Assembly (NCBI GenBank): GCA_002686255.1
Contig: NZAZ01000020.1
Span: 366 to 39,387, forward strand
Direction: 5' to 3'
Origin: Rhodospirillaceae bacterium
GTDB lineage: Bacteria; Pseudomonadota; Alphaproteobacteria; Rhodospirillales; Casp-alpha2
DNA: 39,022 nucleotides
The notes under the pieces are model-generated. The model saw only the letters and a list, made by a program, of their open reading frames with translations. It was not told the DNA's origin and made no database searches. Position numbers and translations under genes: made by a program. Shown piece by piece: positions 7,812 through 17,280 of this stretch (within the stretch, counting starts at the first letter, position 1; every line of letters begins with the position of its first letter).

Positions 7812-7873
7812 CGCTTTTCCCTTGGGCCGGCCGGGACCACCCGACAGTGCCGCCCGCGGGGCGGGGAATCCCG

Positions 7874-7902
7874 TTTACAGCGGTATGGCGGGCTGGTAAA
7901 TT
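7874..7902 (+). promoter_or_regulatory. Candidate promoter of prs
   Basis: TTTACA (7874-7879, 5 of 6 to TTGACA), a 17-base spacer and TAAATT (7897-7902, 4 of 6 to TATAAT). Transcription would start near 7909, giving prs a leader of about 125 bases. Confidence 0.45.
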
Positions 7903-8033
7903 TCGCCGCGTCCAAAGCCCCGGGAATTGTCGGAATCATCGGGAAACCACCGATGGCCGCTTGGGAACCTGCCGAAACAGGCCATCTGCCGATCACAGTT
8001 CGCCGCCATTTATGAGTTCATGACCTTAGCAAG

Positions 8034-8966
8034 ATGAAAATTCTTTCAGGTAACAGCAATCGTCCCCTGGCCGAGGCGATTGCCGCCTATATCGACCTGC
8101 CCCTGACCAAAGCTTCCGTGCGGCGGTTTTCGGACATGGAAGTGTTCGTCGAGATCGAGGAAAATGTCCGCGGCGAGGACGTTTTCGTCATCCAGTCGAC
8201 GTCGTATCCCGCCAACGACAACCTGATGGAGTTGCTGGTGGCGCTGGATGCGCTGCGGCGCGGTTCGGCCCGGCGCATCACCGCCGTCATTCCCTATTTC
8301 GGCTACGCCCGCCAAGACCGGAAATCGGGCCCGCGGACGCCGATTTCGGCGAAACTGGTGGCCAACCTGATAACCGAGGCCGGCGCCGACCGGGTGCTGA
8401 CGCTGGACTTGCACTCCGGCCAGATCCAGGGATTTTTCGACATCCCGACGGACAACCTCTACGGCGCCCCGGTGATGGTCAAGGACATCGAGGAAAAGCT
8501 CGACGGCGATGACCTGATGATCGTGTCGCCGGACGTCGGCGGCGTGCTGCGCGCCCGCGGGCTGGCCAAGCGGCTGAACGCGAACCTGGCGATCGTCGAC
8601 AAGCGGCGCGAAAAGGCCGGCGTTTCCGAAGTCATGAACATTATCGGCGACGTCAAGGACCGGCGCTGCGTGCTGGTCGACGATATCGTCGATTCCGCGG
8701 GCACCCTTTGCAATGCCGCCGAGGCGTTGATGGAAAAGGGCGCGACCTCGGTGCACGCGTACGTGACCCACGGGGTTCTGTCGGGCGGCGCCATCGCCCG
8801 GGTGTCGTCGTCGCCGATGGAAAAGCTGGTCATCACCGACAGCATCCAGAGCACCGAGGCCGTCCGCGTCTCGCACAATATCGACCAGTTGACCATTGCC
8901 CCGCTGATGGCCGAGGCGATCCGCCGGATCAGCGAGGAATCATCGGTTTCGAGCCTGTTTGATTAA
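8034..8966 (+). CDS. prs: Ribose-phosphate pyrophosphokinase
   Basis: The 310-residue product matches class I PRPP synthetase end to end: MKILSGNSN at the start, the F-S-D-M-E-V segment, YARQDRK near residues 92-98, the metal-binding [12 protein letters not shown] region and the PRPP loop [11 protein letters not shown] near 220. It transfers pyrophosphate from ATP to ribose 5-phosphate, making PRPP for nucleotide, His and Trp synthesis. The ribosome-binding site is weak. rplY, pth and ychF follow in the order standard in alphaproteobacteria. Confidence 0.96.
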   Translation: MKILSGNSNRPLAEAIAAYIDLPLTKASVRRFSDMEVFVEIEENVRGEDVFVIQSTSYPANDNLMELLVALDALRRGSARRITAVIPYFGYARQDRKSGPRTPISAKLVANLITEAGADRVLTLDLHSGQIQGFFDIPTDNLYGAPVMVKDIEEKLDGDDLMIVSPDVGGVLRARGLAKRLNANLAIVDKRREKAGVSEVMNIIGDVKDRRCVLVDDIVDSAGTLCNAAEALMEKGATSVHAYVTHGVLSGGAIARVSSSPMEKLVITDSIQSTEAVRVSHNIDQLTIAPLMAEAIRRISEESSVSSLFD

Positions 8967-9059
8967 TCCATTCGATTGACTTCATTGATTGACCCCAAGG
9001 GCCGGGAAAGGTATGTATCCCCGGCCTCGAGAAAGACGGAAGCCGAGGAGTTTCATGAC

Positions 9060-9827
9060 ATGGCCCAAGCAACGGCACTCGCCGCCGAATTGCGCCAAGG
9101 CACCGGCAAGGGCGCGGCCCGGACGATCCGCCGCGCGGGCCGGGTTCCGGGCGTGATTTACGGCAACAAGGAAGAATCGGTGCTGATTTCCATCGACCCC
9201 CTGGACCTGCTGCACCAGATCAGGGGCCCCGGCTTCTTCGCCCGCGTGTTCGAGATCGAGATCGGCGGCAAAAAACACCGGGTGCTGGCCCGCGACCTGC
9301 AGGTGGACCCGGTCACCGACCGCCCCATCCATGTCGATTTCATGCGCTTCAGCGAAGCCACCCGGCTCAACATCGACGTCCAGGTGGTGTTCGAAAACCA
9401 CGAGGAAAGCCCCGGCATCAAGCGCGGCGGCGTGCTCAACGTCGTCCGTCACACGGTCGAGATGCGGTGCAGGCCGGATTCGATTCCGGAAAGCATCTTC
9501 GTCGACCTGACCGGGCTGGACATCGGCGACAGCGTCCATATCAGCGCCATAAAACTGCCCGAGGACGTGGAACTGACTGTCACCGACCGTGACTTCACCG
9601 TCGCCACCATCGCCGCGCCGACGATCCTGGTCGAGATCGAGGAAGAGGAAGAAGAAGGCGAGGAAGGCGAGGAAGGCGAAGAAGGCGAAGAGGGTGAAGA
9701 GGGCGAAGAGGGCATCGAAGGCGAAGAGGGCGAAGAGGGCGAAGCCGCGGAGGCCAAAGAAGGCGAGGCCAAGGCCGAAGGCGAGGAAAAAGCCAAGGGC
9801 AAAGGCAAAAAGGACTCCAAAGGCTAA
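9060..9827 (+). CDS. rplY: 50S ribosomal protein L25/Ctc with extended acidic tail
   Basis: The 255-residue product has the 5S rRNA-binding L25 domain (ELRQGTGKGAARTIRRAGRV followed by PGVIYG near 10-37) and the TL5/Ctc C-terminal beta domain to about residue 190. It binds 5S rRNA in the 50S central protuberance. I chose ATG at 9060, which has an AGGAG site upstream; the frame is open from a TTG at 8976 but that extension has no family match. Residues about 190-255 form a Glu/Gly tail that switches to Ala/Lys/Gly at the end, longer than in most family members. pth follows after 27 bases. Confidence 0.94.
   Translation: MAQATALAAELRQGTGKGAARTIRRAGRVPGVIYGNKEESVLISIDPLDLLHQIRGPGFFARVFEIEIGGKKHRVLARDLQVDPVTDRPIHVDFMRFSEATRLNIDVQVVFENHEESPGIKRGGVLNVVRHTVEMRCRPDSIPESIFVDLTGLDIGDSVHISAIKLPEDVELTVTDRDFTVATIAAPTILVEIEEEEEEGEEGEEGEEGEEGEEGEEGIEGEEGEEGEAAEAKEGEAKAEGEEKAKGKGKKDSKG
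9640..9744 (+). repeat. In-frame Glu/Gly codon repeat in rplY
   Basis: GAG/GAA and GGC codons repeat with a 9-base period (E-E-G or E-G-E), encoding about ten tandem units. Such tracts can change length by slippage; the frame is intact here. Confidence 0.8.
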
Positions 9828-9854
9828 TCCCCGGCCGCCGGAGGGCACCCTGCC

Positions 9855-10493
9855 ATGCTGTTGCTGGTCGGACTGGGAAACCCGGGCACCGGGTACGCCA
9901 AACACCGTCACAATATCGGATTCATGGCCATCGACACGATCGCCCGCCGCCACGGCTTCGGGCCGTTCCGGGCCAAGTTCCGGGGCCTGGTCGGCGAAGG
10001 GGAAATCTCGGGCCGCAAGGTCCTGGCCCTGAAGCCCGAAACCTTCATGAACGAATCGGGCCAATCCGTCGAAGCCGCGCGCGCGTTTTACAGGATCCCG
10101 CCCGGGGACATCATCGTCTTCCACGACGAAATCGACCTTGCGGCCGGCAAGGTGCGGGTCAAAAGGGGCGGCGGCCATGCCGGGCACAACGGGTTGCGCT
10201 CCATCCATGCCCACATCGGCCCCGATTACGGCCGCGTGCGCCTCGGCATCGGCCACCCCGGGGACAAGGACAAGGTCACGGGGCACGTACTCAAGAACTT
10301 CGCCAAGGCCGACGCCCAGTGGGTGGAAAATGTGCTCGACGCGCTTGCCGAACACGCCGGGCTTTTGATCGAGGGCGAGGATTCCGCCTATATGAGCAAG
10401 GTGGCCCGGGCGGTGACGCCGCCGAGGCCGAAAAAGCCGAAGCCCGCCGAGGCGGCGTCAAAGCAGGAAGAAAACGGCGGCAATGGGGTTTAA
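9855..10493 (+). CDS. pth: Peptidyl-tRNA hydrolase
   Basis: The 212-residue product starts MLLLVGLGNPGTGY and has the catalytic His in KHRHNIGF (H19), N9, the FMNESG loop and the HDEIDL Asp near residue 93, all characteristic of bacterial Pth. It cleaves peptidyl-tRNA released from stalled ribosomes so that the tRNA can be recycled. The last ~25 residues are a Lys/Pro/Ala tail. The ribosome-binding site is GGAGGG. The end overlaps ychF by 11 bases in another frame, implying translational coupling. Confidence 0.95.
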   Translation: MLLLVGLGNPGTGYAKHRHNIGFMAIDTIARRHGFGPFRAKFRGLVGEGEISGRKVLALKPETFMNESGQSVEAARAFYRIPPGDIIVFHDEIDLAAGKVRVKRGGGHAGHNGLRSIHAHIGPDYGRVRLGIGHPGDKDKVTGHVLKNFAKADAQWVENVLDALAEHAGLLIEGEDSAYMSKVARAVTPPRPKKPKPAEAASKQEENGGNGV

Positions 10494-11583
10494 CTGCGGC
10501 ATCGTCGGGCTTCCCAACGTCGGCAAATCGACGCTGTTCAACGCCCTGACCCAGTCCCAGGCGGCGGAGGCGGCCAATTTCCCGTTTACCACCATCGAAC
10601 CCAACATCGGCCGGGTCGCCGTCCCCGACGGCCGCCTGGACGCCATCGCCGACATCGTCAAGCCGCGACAGGTGGTGCCGACGCAGCTCGAATTCGTCGA
10701 TATCGCCGGGCTGGTGAAAGGGGCGTCCCAGGGCGAGGGGCTGGGCAACCAGTTCTTGGGCCAAATCTGCGGGGTCGACGCCATCTGCCACGTGCTGCGC
10801 TGTTTCGACGAAGGCGGCGTCGCCCACGTCACCGGCGCCCCCGATCCCGTCGGCGACGCCGAGACGGTGACCACGGAACTGATGCTGGCCGACATGGAAA
10901 GCCTGTCGCGGCGGTCCGAGGCCCTGGTCAAGAAAACCCGGGGCGGCGACAAGGCGGCGGCGGCGGAATTGAAGTTGGCGGAACAGGCGTCGGGATTGCT
11001 CGAGGTTGGGAAGCCGGCGCGTCTGTTGGAGATGACGGCGGAGGACGCGAAGGTCTTCAAGGGCCTTGGCCTGTTGACGGCGAAGCCGGTGCTGTACATC
11101 CTCAACGTCGACGAGGACGCCGCCGCCGATGGCAACGAATTGAGCGCCCAGGCCGCCGCCATGGCCAAAGCCGAGGGCGCCGGTTGGGTGGTGATCTCGG
11201 CCAGGATCGAGGACGAGGTGGCGCAGCTTTCCGACCCGGCCGAACGGGTGGAGTTCCTTGAAAGCCTGGGATTGGCCGAAACCGGGCTGGCCCGCGTCAT
11301 CCATGCCGGCTACCGGTTGCTGGGGCTGATTACCTATTTCACCGCCAACCCCAAGGAGGCCCATGCCCGGACGCTGCCTTCGGGCGCCACGGCCCTTGAC
11401 GCGGCGGGCCAAATCCACACCGATTTCGCCCGCGGGTTCATCTGCGCCGAGACCATTTCCTGTGACGATTTCATCGGCCTCGGCGGTGAACAGGCGGCCA
11501 AGGACGCCGGCAAGATGCGCCAGGAAGGCCGCGATTATAAACTCCGGGACGGCGACGTGCTGTTGTTCCGGTTTAACGTTTAG
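10483..11583 (+). CDS. ychF: Redox-regulated ATPase YchF (OBG family)
   Basis: The 366-residue product has the P-loop GLPNVGKST at 9-17, FTTIEPN (G2), DIAGLVKGAS (G3) and LNVDED in place of the usual NKxD, the change that makes YchF prefer ATP over GTP. A C-terminal TGS domain ends in GDVLLFRFNV. It is a universally conserved ribosome-associated ATPase linked to translation and oxidative-stress response. It overlaps pth and closes the prs-rplY-pth-ychF cluster. The copy-2 repeat begins at the stop codon. Confidence 0.96.
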   Translation: MGFNCGIVGLPNVGKSTLFNALTQSQAAEAANFPFTTIEPNIGRVAVPDGRLDAIADIVKPRQVVPTQLEFVDIAGLVKGASQGEGLGNQFLGQICGVDAICHVLRCFDEGGVAHVTGAPDPVGDAETVTTELMLADMESLSRRSEALVKKTRGGDKAAAAELKLAEQASGLLEVGKPARLLEMTAEDAKVFKGLGLLTAKPVLYILNVDEDAAADGNELSAQAAAMAKAEGAGWVVISARIEDEVAQLSDPAERVEFLESLGLAETGLARVIHAGYRLLGLITYFTANPKEAHARTLPSGATALDAAGQIHTDFARGFICAETISCDDFIGLGGEQAAKDAGKMRQEGRDYKLRDGDVLLFRFNV

Positions 11584-11625
11584 TCCTTACTTTCATAATC
11601 CCATGACACGGTGGACGCCCGGGGG
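11584..11625. repeat. Interspersed ~43-bp repeat, copy 2
   Basis: This is the second copy of the block at 7768-7811, starting directly after the ychF stop and lying in the short convergent gap before the minus-strand protease gene. Core ACTTTCATAAT and CGGTGGACGCCC are identical between copies. A role as a 3' processing or termination signal, or as a dispersed genomic repeat, is possible. Confidence 0.7.
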
Positions 11626-11655
11626 TACCTGTATCTGGAGAAGGCGAGGCAGGGG

Positions 11656-13002
11656 TTAGGAATCCTCGACGCCGGTCTTGAACCCAAGTCTCAGTTTGTC
11701 CAACGCATCCATGATGGGGATGAAGAAGTTGAGGCCGGAAGAAAACTTCCCTGGTGGGCCGATTCCGGCGTAACTGATTCCGACCAGGTTTCCCTTGGCA
11801 TCGAGCAAGGGCCCGCCGCTGTTGCCGCCTTGGATGTCGACATCGGCCTGGATGTCCTCCATGCCCGAGCGGTTGGTCCTGAACTTACTGACGATTCCCC
11901 GGGTCACCGTTCCCGCCATCTTTTTCTGTCTTGGCGAGCCGATGGCATAAACCTCTTCCGTAACCTTCAACGGCGTGGCGCGGATCGGGATCGGCACGTT
12001 GCCGCTTTTTTCCACCTGGATAATGGCGACATCACGTTTGGGGTGGCGGCGAATGACCTCGCCCAGAATCCTGCGGCCGGTCAGTAGTTTGATCCGCATG
12101 AACTGACCGTTCCCGACGACATGGAAATTGGTCATGATCAGGGTCGGGGTAATGAAAAATCCCGAGCCGAAACTCAACCCGGTTTCGATGGTCACCACCG
12201 ACATGCGGGTTTGGTCGATGGTGTCGGTGATCGGCCGGGTGCGGGGAGGATAGGGCTTAATCAGCAGTTCGACGTCATCCACCTTTCGGATGTCGAGAAT
12301 GGAAGGCGCATCGGCGGAAAGGACATCCACGAATCCCTGGTCCGCCGCCAGGTTGATGACGGCGTTGGCGAAGGCGTTATGAAGAATGACCATCTCGCCG
12401 TCGGCGGCGCCCCTTTCCAAGGTCGCGGCTCCCTGGGTCTTCGTCTCATAGACGACCTCGCGGTTGATAACGGAATACACCTGCCAGAGAACCTTGACGG
12501 CGCCCTTGCCTTTCTGGGTGTTTCTCCGCCATCCGGTCCAGAAATCGATTTCGTCGCAGACGTTGAGTTTGATTTCCTCGATCTGGCCGCCGATCAGGTA
12601 ACTGGGTTTCCTCCGGTCGTCCGAAGCGCCGGCGAACATCTTGTCCGGATTGCCGACGACGTTGAAATTTGCGTTTTTCATTTCCTCGTAGAAAAGGTCG
12701 GCGAATTCGATGTCCCGGGCCAGCACCCGGCCCTGGTTCCAGAAAATGTTCCCGCCGGTCCCGAAACAACCGGTCAGGCCAAAAAATTCGGGGTCATAGG
12801 ATCCGATGGGGGTGCCGCGTTTCACCTTGATACCGACACGATCGAACTTGATCGGTGCGATCTCGGAAGGATCCTTGATCTCAACCGGATCCTGGGTTTT
12901 CACCTCGGGAACCTTAACCGGAATGTTCTGGCACCCGGCAAGGGCGAGGAACAGGAAAATTGCCGTTACCGGAAAAAAAATTCGAACGCCGAAATTTATC
13001 AT
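11656..13002 (-). CDS. Lipoprotein trypsin-like serine protease with an N-terminal unassigned domain
   Basis: The 448-residue product has a lipobox (LALAGC, C24). Residues about 265-435 are a trypsin-like (S1C/DegP-type) domain with a complete triad: H294 in TNFHVVG, D324 in KRDVAIIQV and S395 in GGNSGGPLL. No PDZ domain follows. Residues about 50-235 form a separate domain containing Y-L-I-G-G-Q-I, K-V-L-W-Q-V and E-V-V-Y-E-T-K-T-Q, which resembles the lipoprotein module at 5172 and 6438 in the order of its strands and helices. It is expected to be periplasmic and outer-membrane anchored. Substrate unknown. A promoter candidate lies at 13038-13066, and it is divergent from the dienelactone hydrolase gene. 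Confidence 0.88.
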   Translation of the reverse strand: MINFGVRIFFPVTAIFLFLALAGCQNIPVKVPEVKTQDPVEIKDPSEIAPIKFDRVGIKVKRGTPIGSYDPEFFGLTGCFGTGGNIFWNQGRVLARDIEFADLFYEEMKNANFNVVGNPDKMFAGASDDRRKPSYLIGGQIEEIKLNVCDEIDFWTGWRRNTQKGKGAVKVLWQVYSVINREVVYETKTQGAATLERGAADGEMVILHNAFANAVINLAADQGFVDVLSADAPSILDIRKVDDVELLIKPYPPRTRPITDTIDQTRMSVVTIETGLSFGSGFFITPTLIMTNFHVVGNGQFMRIKLLTGRRILGEVIRRHPKRDVAIIQVEKSGNVPIPIRATPLKVTEEVYAIGSPRQKKMAGTVTRGIVSKFRTNRSGMEDIQADVDIQGGNSGGPLLDAKGNLVGISYAGIGPPGKFSSGLNFFIPIMDALDKLRLGFKTGVEDS

Positions 13003-13037
13003 CCCTCATCCCCGGGTTGTGTTCGCACTTTGTTTTT

Positions 13038-13066
13038 ACCATAAACAATCGCCCAATTGCTGTCGA
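13038..13066 (-). promoter_or_regulatory. Candidate promoter of the lipoprotein protease
   Basis: On the minus strand TCGACA (13061-13066, 5 of 6 to consensus) and TATGGT (13038-13043, 4 of 6) are 17 bases apart. The start would be near 13031, about 29 bases before the ATG at 13002. Confidence 0.4.
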
Positions 13067-13117
13067 GGCGGGGATGCGGGTCCTCTCCCTGAAGGGCTTT
13101 ATCGCCGGGGCCAATCC

Positions 13118-13132
13118 GCGCTACCTTAGCGC
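13118..13132. promoter_or_regulatory. Perfect 15-base inverted repeat upstream of the dienelactone hydrolase
   Basis: GCGCTA-CCT-TAGCGC is a perfect 6-bp-arm dyad 24 bases before the ATG at 13157 and just before the GGGAGG ribosome-binding site. It could be an operator or a leader hairpin. Confidence 0.35.
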
Positions 13133-13156
13133 CACAAAAAACCAAGGGAGGATCAG

Positions 13157-13827
13157 ATGGGCGAGACCATCACCTTAACCGCCGCCGACGGCCATGTTTT
13201 AGACGCCTACCGGGCCGAGCCGGAAGGCGATCCGAAAGGCGCTGTCGTCGTCATTCAGGAAATTTTCGGCGTCAACGTCCATATCCGCGACGTCGCCGAC
13301 CGCTTGGCCGCCGAGGGCTACCTAGCTATCGCGCCGGCCATCTTCGACCGCTTCGAAAAAGGCGTCGAGCTCGGCTACAGCGAGGACAACGTCGCCTTGG
13401 GCCGCGAATACAAGACCAAGGCCAACGACAACCTGGACAACGTGATGGCCGACGTCCGGGCCGCGTGGGAAGCCGCGTCGGAGGCCGGAAAGGTCGGCGT
13501 CATCGGCTATTGCTGGGGCGGTGTGGTCGTCTGGGCCGCCGCCTGCCGGCTCGATTTCGACGCCGCGTCCGGCTATTACGGCGCCGGCATCGTCGACCTC
13601 AAGGACGAAACGCCGAAATGCCCGACGATCCTGCATTTCGGCAAGTACGACGGGTCGATCCCGATGGACGACGTGGACGCCATTTCGGCCGCCCATCCCG
13701 AGGTCACTGTCTACGTCTATGACGCCGGGCATGGTTTTAACTGCGACCGCCGCGACAGCTATAACGAGGAAAGCGCCAGGACCGCGCTGAAGCGCACGCT
13801 CGGGCTGTTCGCCGGGAACCTCGGCTG

Positions 13828-13828
<1 letters not shown>
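13157..13828 (+). CDS. Dienelactone hydrolase family protein
   Basis: The 223-residue alpha/beta hydrolase has the Cys-Asp-His triad of the family: C119 in GYCWGG, D165 in GKYDGSI and H192 in DAGHGF. Classical members hydrolyse dienelactone to maleylacetate in chlorocatechol breakdown, but most genomic homologs act on unknown lactones or esters. No aromatic pathway genes are nearby. The ribosome-binding site is a strong GGGAGG. Its stop overlaps the mtnP start by one base, so it is probably co-transcribed and translationally coupled with methylthioadenosine salvage genes. Confidence 0.9.
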
Positions 13829-14754
<926 letters not shown>

Positions 14755-14770
14755 ACGAGGAGACGACGGC

Positions 14771-15064
14771 ATGGCCAAGGCCTATTGGATCGCCGCCCAT
14801 ATGGACATCAAGGACATGGATAAACTGATGGCCTACGCCGAACGGGCCGGGCCGGTCATCGAGGCCCACGGCGGCAGGTTCCTGGCCCGGGGCGGCCGGG
14901 TCGAGACGATGGAGGGCTACGAGCAGCAGCGCGTCGTCGTCACCGAGTTCCCGAGCCTGGAGGAAGCCGTTGAGTGTTACAACTCGGACGTCTACCAGGC
15001 GGCGAAAGCGAAGCTCGACGGCGGCGTCGAACGCGACATCTGCATCGTCGAGGGGCTGGAATAG
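14771..15064 (+). CDS. DUF1330 domain-containing protein
   Basis: The 97-residue protein (AKAYWIAAHMDIKDMDKLMAY..., then FLARGGRVETMEGYE and VVVTEFPSLEEAVECYNSDVY) is a typical stand-alone DUF1330 member, a ferredoxin-like dimeric alpha/beta-barrel fold of unknown function. It is tightly packed between mtnP (16 bases) and mtnA (6 bases), so it is probably in their operon. Whether it has a part in methylthioadenosine metabolism is not shown by the sequence. Confidence 0.9.
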   Translation: MAKAYWIAAHMDIKDMDKLMAYAERAGPVIEAHGGRFLARGGRVETMEGYEQQRVVVTEFPSLEEAVECYNSDVYQAAKAKLDGGVERDICIVEGLE

Positions 15065-15070
15065 GCGTCC

Positions 15071-16171
15071 ATGAAGGTTGACGGCAAACCTTTCCGCACC
15101 ATCTGGCCGGCCGACGACGGCTGGGCGGTGGAGATCATCGACCAGACCAAACTGCCGTTCGCGTTCGTCACCGTCAGGATGGAAAGCCTCGGCGACGCGG
15201 CCCATGCCATCCGCGACATGGAAGTCCGCGGCGCGCCGCTGATCGGGGCGACGGCGGCCTACGGCATGGCGCTGGCCATGCACGGCGATCCGTCGGACGA
15301 AAACCTTAAAGGTGCGGGGGAGGCATTGATCCAGACGCGGCCGACGGCGGTGAATTTACGCTGGGCCGTCGACGACCTGACGGCGCTGCTTTCCCCCCTG
15401 TCGCCCAACGCGCGGGCCGGGGCGGCCTACAAACGCGCCCAGGAGATATGCGACGAGGACGTCGAGATCTGCTCCGCCATCGGCGATCACGGCAAGCCGC
15501 TGATCGAGGCCGCCTGGAACAAACGCCAGCAGCAAGGGGCGGACCGGGTCAGCGTGCTCACCCACTGCAACGCCGGCTGGCTGGCGACGGTGGACTGGGG
15601 CACGGCGCTGGCGCCCATCTACAAGGCCCACGACGCCGGTATCCCGGTGCACGTGTGGGTCGACGAGACCCGGCCCCGCAACCAAGGCGCCAGCCTGACG
15701 GCGTGGGAACTGGGTCAGCACGGCGTCCCGGCGACGGTGATCGTCGATAACGCCGGCGGCCATCTGATGCAGCAGGGCGAGGTGGACCTGTGCATCACCG
15801 GCACCGACCGCACCACCAGGGCGGGCGACGTGTGCAACAAGATCGGCACCTATTTGAAAGCGTTGGCGGCTGACGATAACAATATTCCCTTTTACGTCGC
15901 CCTGCCGGGGCCGACCATCGACTGGACGCTTGAGGCCGGGTCGGACATCCCGATCGAGGAGCGCGGTTCGGAAGAGGTCGTCCGCATCACCGGCACCACA
16001 TCCAAAGGAAATATCGAGACGGTGACCATCACGCCGGAAGGGACGGCGGTCGCCAACCCGGCCTTCGACGTCACCCCGGCCCGGCTGGTGACGGGGCTGA
16101 TCACCGAGCGCGGCGTCGCCGAGGCGTCGAAGGAAGGGCTGGCCAGGCTTTATCCGGAAAAGACTTCCTGA
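15071..16171 (+). CDS. mtnA: S-methyl-5-thioribose-1-phosphate isomerase
   Basis: The 366-residue product has the eIF2B-like fold of Mtn[14 protein letters not shown] near 53-65, [12 protein letters not shown] near 90-101, the catalytic C166 in [10 protein letters not shown] and D246 in ITGTDRTT. It isomerises methylthioribose 1-phosphate to methylthioribulose 1-phosphate. In the classical salvage route MtnB would act next, but no mtnB, mtnC, mtnD or mtnK is in the window; a fused aldolase follows at 19123 instead. The inverted-repeat-flanked GxxExxY unit begins two bases after the stop. Confidence 0.94.
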   Translation: MKVDGKPFRTIWPADDGWAVEIIDQTKLPFAFVTVRMESLGDAAHAIRDMEVRGAPLIGATAAYGMALAMHGDPSDENLKGAGEALIQTRPTAVNLRWAVDDLTALLSPLSPNARAGAAYKRAQEICDEDVEICSAIGDHGKPLIEAAWNKRQQQGADRVSVLTHCNAGWLATVDWGTALAPIYKAHDAGIPVHVWVDETRPRNQGASLTAWELGQHGVPATVIVDNAGGHLMQQGEVDLCITGTDRTTRAGDVCNKIGTYLKALAADDNNIPFYVALPGPTIDWTLEAGSDIPIEERGSEEVVRITGTTSKGNIETVTITPEGTAVANPAFDVTPARLVTGLITERGVAEASKEGLARLYPEKTS

Positions 16172-16172
16172 A

Positions 16173-16636
16173 AACCACAAAGGCACAAAGATACGAAGCT
16201 CCAGAACTTGGATAAATTATGTCTCCTCTTCCCGAACGGACAGAAAAAATCGCCAAGGAGATTGTTGACTCAGCGTTCGCCGTCCATGTAGCGCTAGGGC
16301 CGGGACTGTTGGAATCGGTTTATGAGACATGTCTGGTCCACGAGTTTGAAAACGCGGCATGGCTTTCCAACGGCAATGCAAGTTGCCGATCATCTATGAT
16401 GGGGTCACCATTGACGCCGGACTGCGGTTCGATCTCATGGTTGAAGAGAGCATCATTGTGGAATTAAAAGCAGTGGAAAAGGTTATCCCGTTATATAAGG
16501 CTCAAATTTTGACCTATTTGAAACTGTCCGGTCTTCGTCTTGGCTTTTTAATCAATTTCAATGTTCCCCTTATCAAGGATGGAATAGATAGAGTCATTCT
16601 TTGAAGAGGCCTTTGTTTCTTTGTGTCTTAGTGGTT
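16173..16636. mobile_element. GxxExxY unit bounded by 26-bp imperfect inverted repeats
   Basis: Bases 16173-16198 (AACCACAAAGGCACAAAG...) match the reverse complement of 16611-16636 at 22 of 26 positions. The 464-bp unit holds only the frameshifted GxxExxY gene. Similar AACCACnAAGnCACAAAG sequences are commonly seen beside GxxExxY genes in other genomes (recalled, not checked). It carries no transposase. No target duplication was identified. Confidence 0.6.
16219..16604 (+). pseudogene. GxxExxY family protein, disrupted by a single-base frameshift
   Basis: The first frame (16219-16467) gives TEKIAKEIVDSAFAVHVALG followed by PGLLESVYETCLVHEFE, the family start with the G-x-x-E-x-x-Y motif. 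The rest of the family (GMAFQRQCKLPIIYDG..., LRFDLMVEESIIVELKAVE, then LGFLINFNV) continues in another frame up to 16604. The shift lies near 16350 in GAAAACGCGG; inserting one base after the A run restores a continuous protein of about 128 residues. The family has an endonuclease-like PD-(D/E)XK-type fold by prediction. Either a true loss of function or a homopolymer sequencing error would explain it. Confidence 0.85.
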
Positions 16637-16647
16637 AGAAAAAAATC

Positions 16648-17280
16648 ATGATGAAACTCTACGGCCTGCCGGGCGCGTGCTCGATGGCGCCGCACATCAT
16701 CCTCGAGGAACTGGGTCTCGACTACGAGCTGGTGCTGTGCGATCGCGACAAGCTGAATACGCCCGAGCACCTGGCCGTCAACCCCATGGCCCAGGTGCCG
16801 AGCCTGGCCACCGATGACGGCCTGATGACGGAAAGCGTCGCCATTCTGCTGTATCTCGACGAAAAATACGGCGACGGACGGGTGGCGCCGCCGCCCGGGT
16901 CGTGGGAACGGGGCCAGATGATGATGCGGATGATGTTCATCGCCTCGCAGGAACACCCGGCCTTCGGCCTGTGGCTGCGCCCGTTCCGCTGGCTCGACGA
17001 CGGGGACGAACAGGGGCGCCTGAAGGCGGCGGCCGAGGAACGTTTCGCGATTTGTTTCCGGCGCCTGGAGGGCTGGCTCGAAGGCCGCGACTGGCTGATC
17101 GGCGATCATATGACGCTGGCCGATACGCTGGCCTTCGTCCATGCTCGCTGGGGGCTTCGGGTCGACCCGCCGACGACCGAATACCCGAACATCTGGCGCT
17201 TCGCCCAAAACATGGCCGAGGTGCCGTCGGTCGCCCGGGTAATGGAACAGGAAGGGATTGCGCTGAACGCTACCCCCTAG
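16648..17280 (+). CDS. Glutathione S-transferase family protein
   Basis: The 210-residue product has an N-terminal thioredoxin-like domain (MKLYGLPGACSMAPHIILEELGLDYELV, the cis-Pro segment AQVPSL and TESVAILLYLDEKYG) and an all-helical C-terminal domain with WLIGDHMTLADTLAF. The S-M-A-P pattern near residue 12 puts it near beta-class/bacterial GSTs, but the substrate cannot be read from the sequence. Two adjacent ATG codons (16648, 16651) are possible starts. The gene begins 12 bases after the right repeat of the GxxExxY unit, so its original promoter may have been displaced. Confidence 0.88.
   Translation: MMKLYGLPGACSMAPHIILEELGLDYELVLCDRDKLNTPEHLAVNPMAQVPSLATDDGLMTESVAILLYLDEKYGDGRVAPPPGSWERGQMMMRMMFIASQEHPAFGLWLRPFRWLDDGDEQGRLKAAAEERFAICFRRLEGWLEGRDWLIGDHMTLADTLAFVHARWGLRVDPPTTEYPNIWRFAQNMAEVPSVARVMEQEGIALNATP

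Noticed and set aside
7758-8033. Riboswitch or other known RNA upstream of prs
   Set aside because: No recognised motif; only a promoter candidate and the dispersed repeat can be supported.
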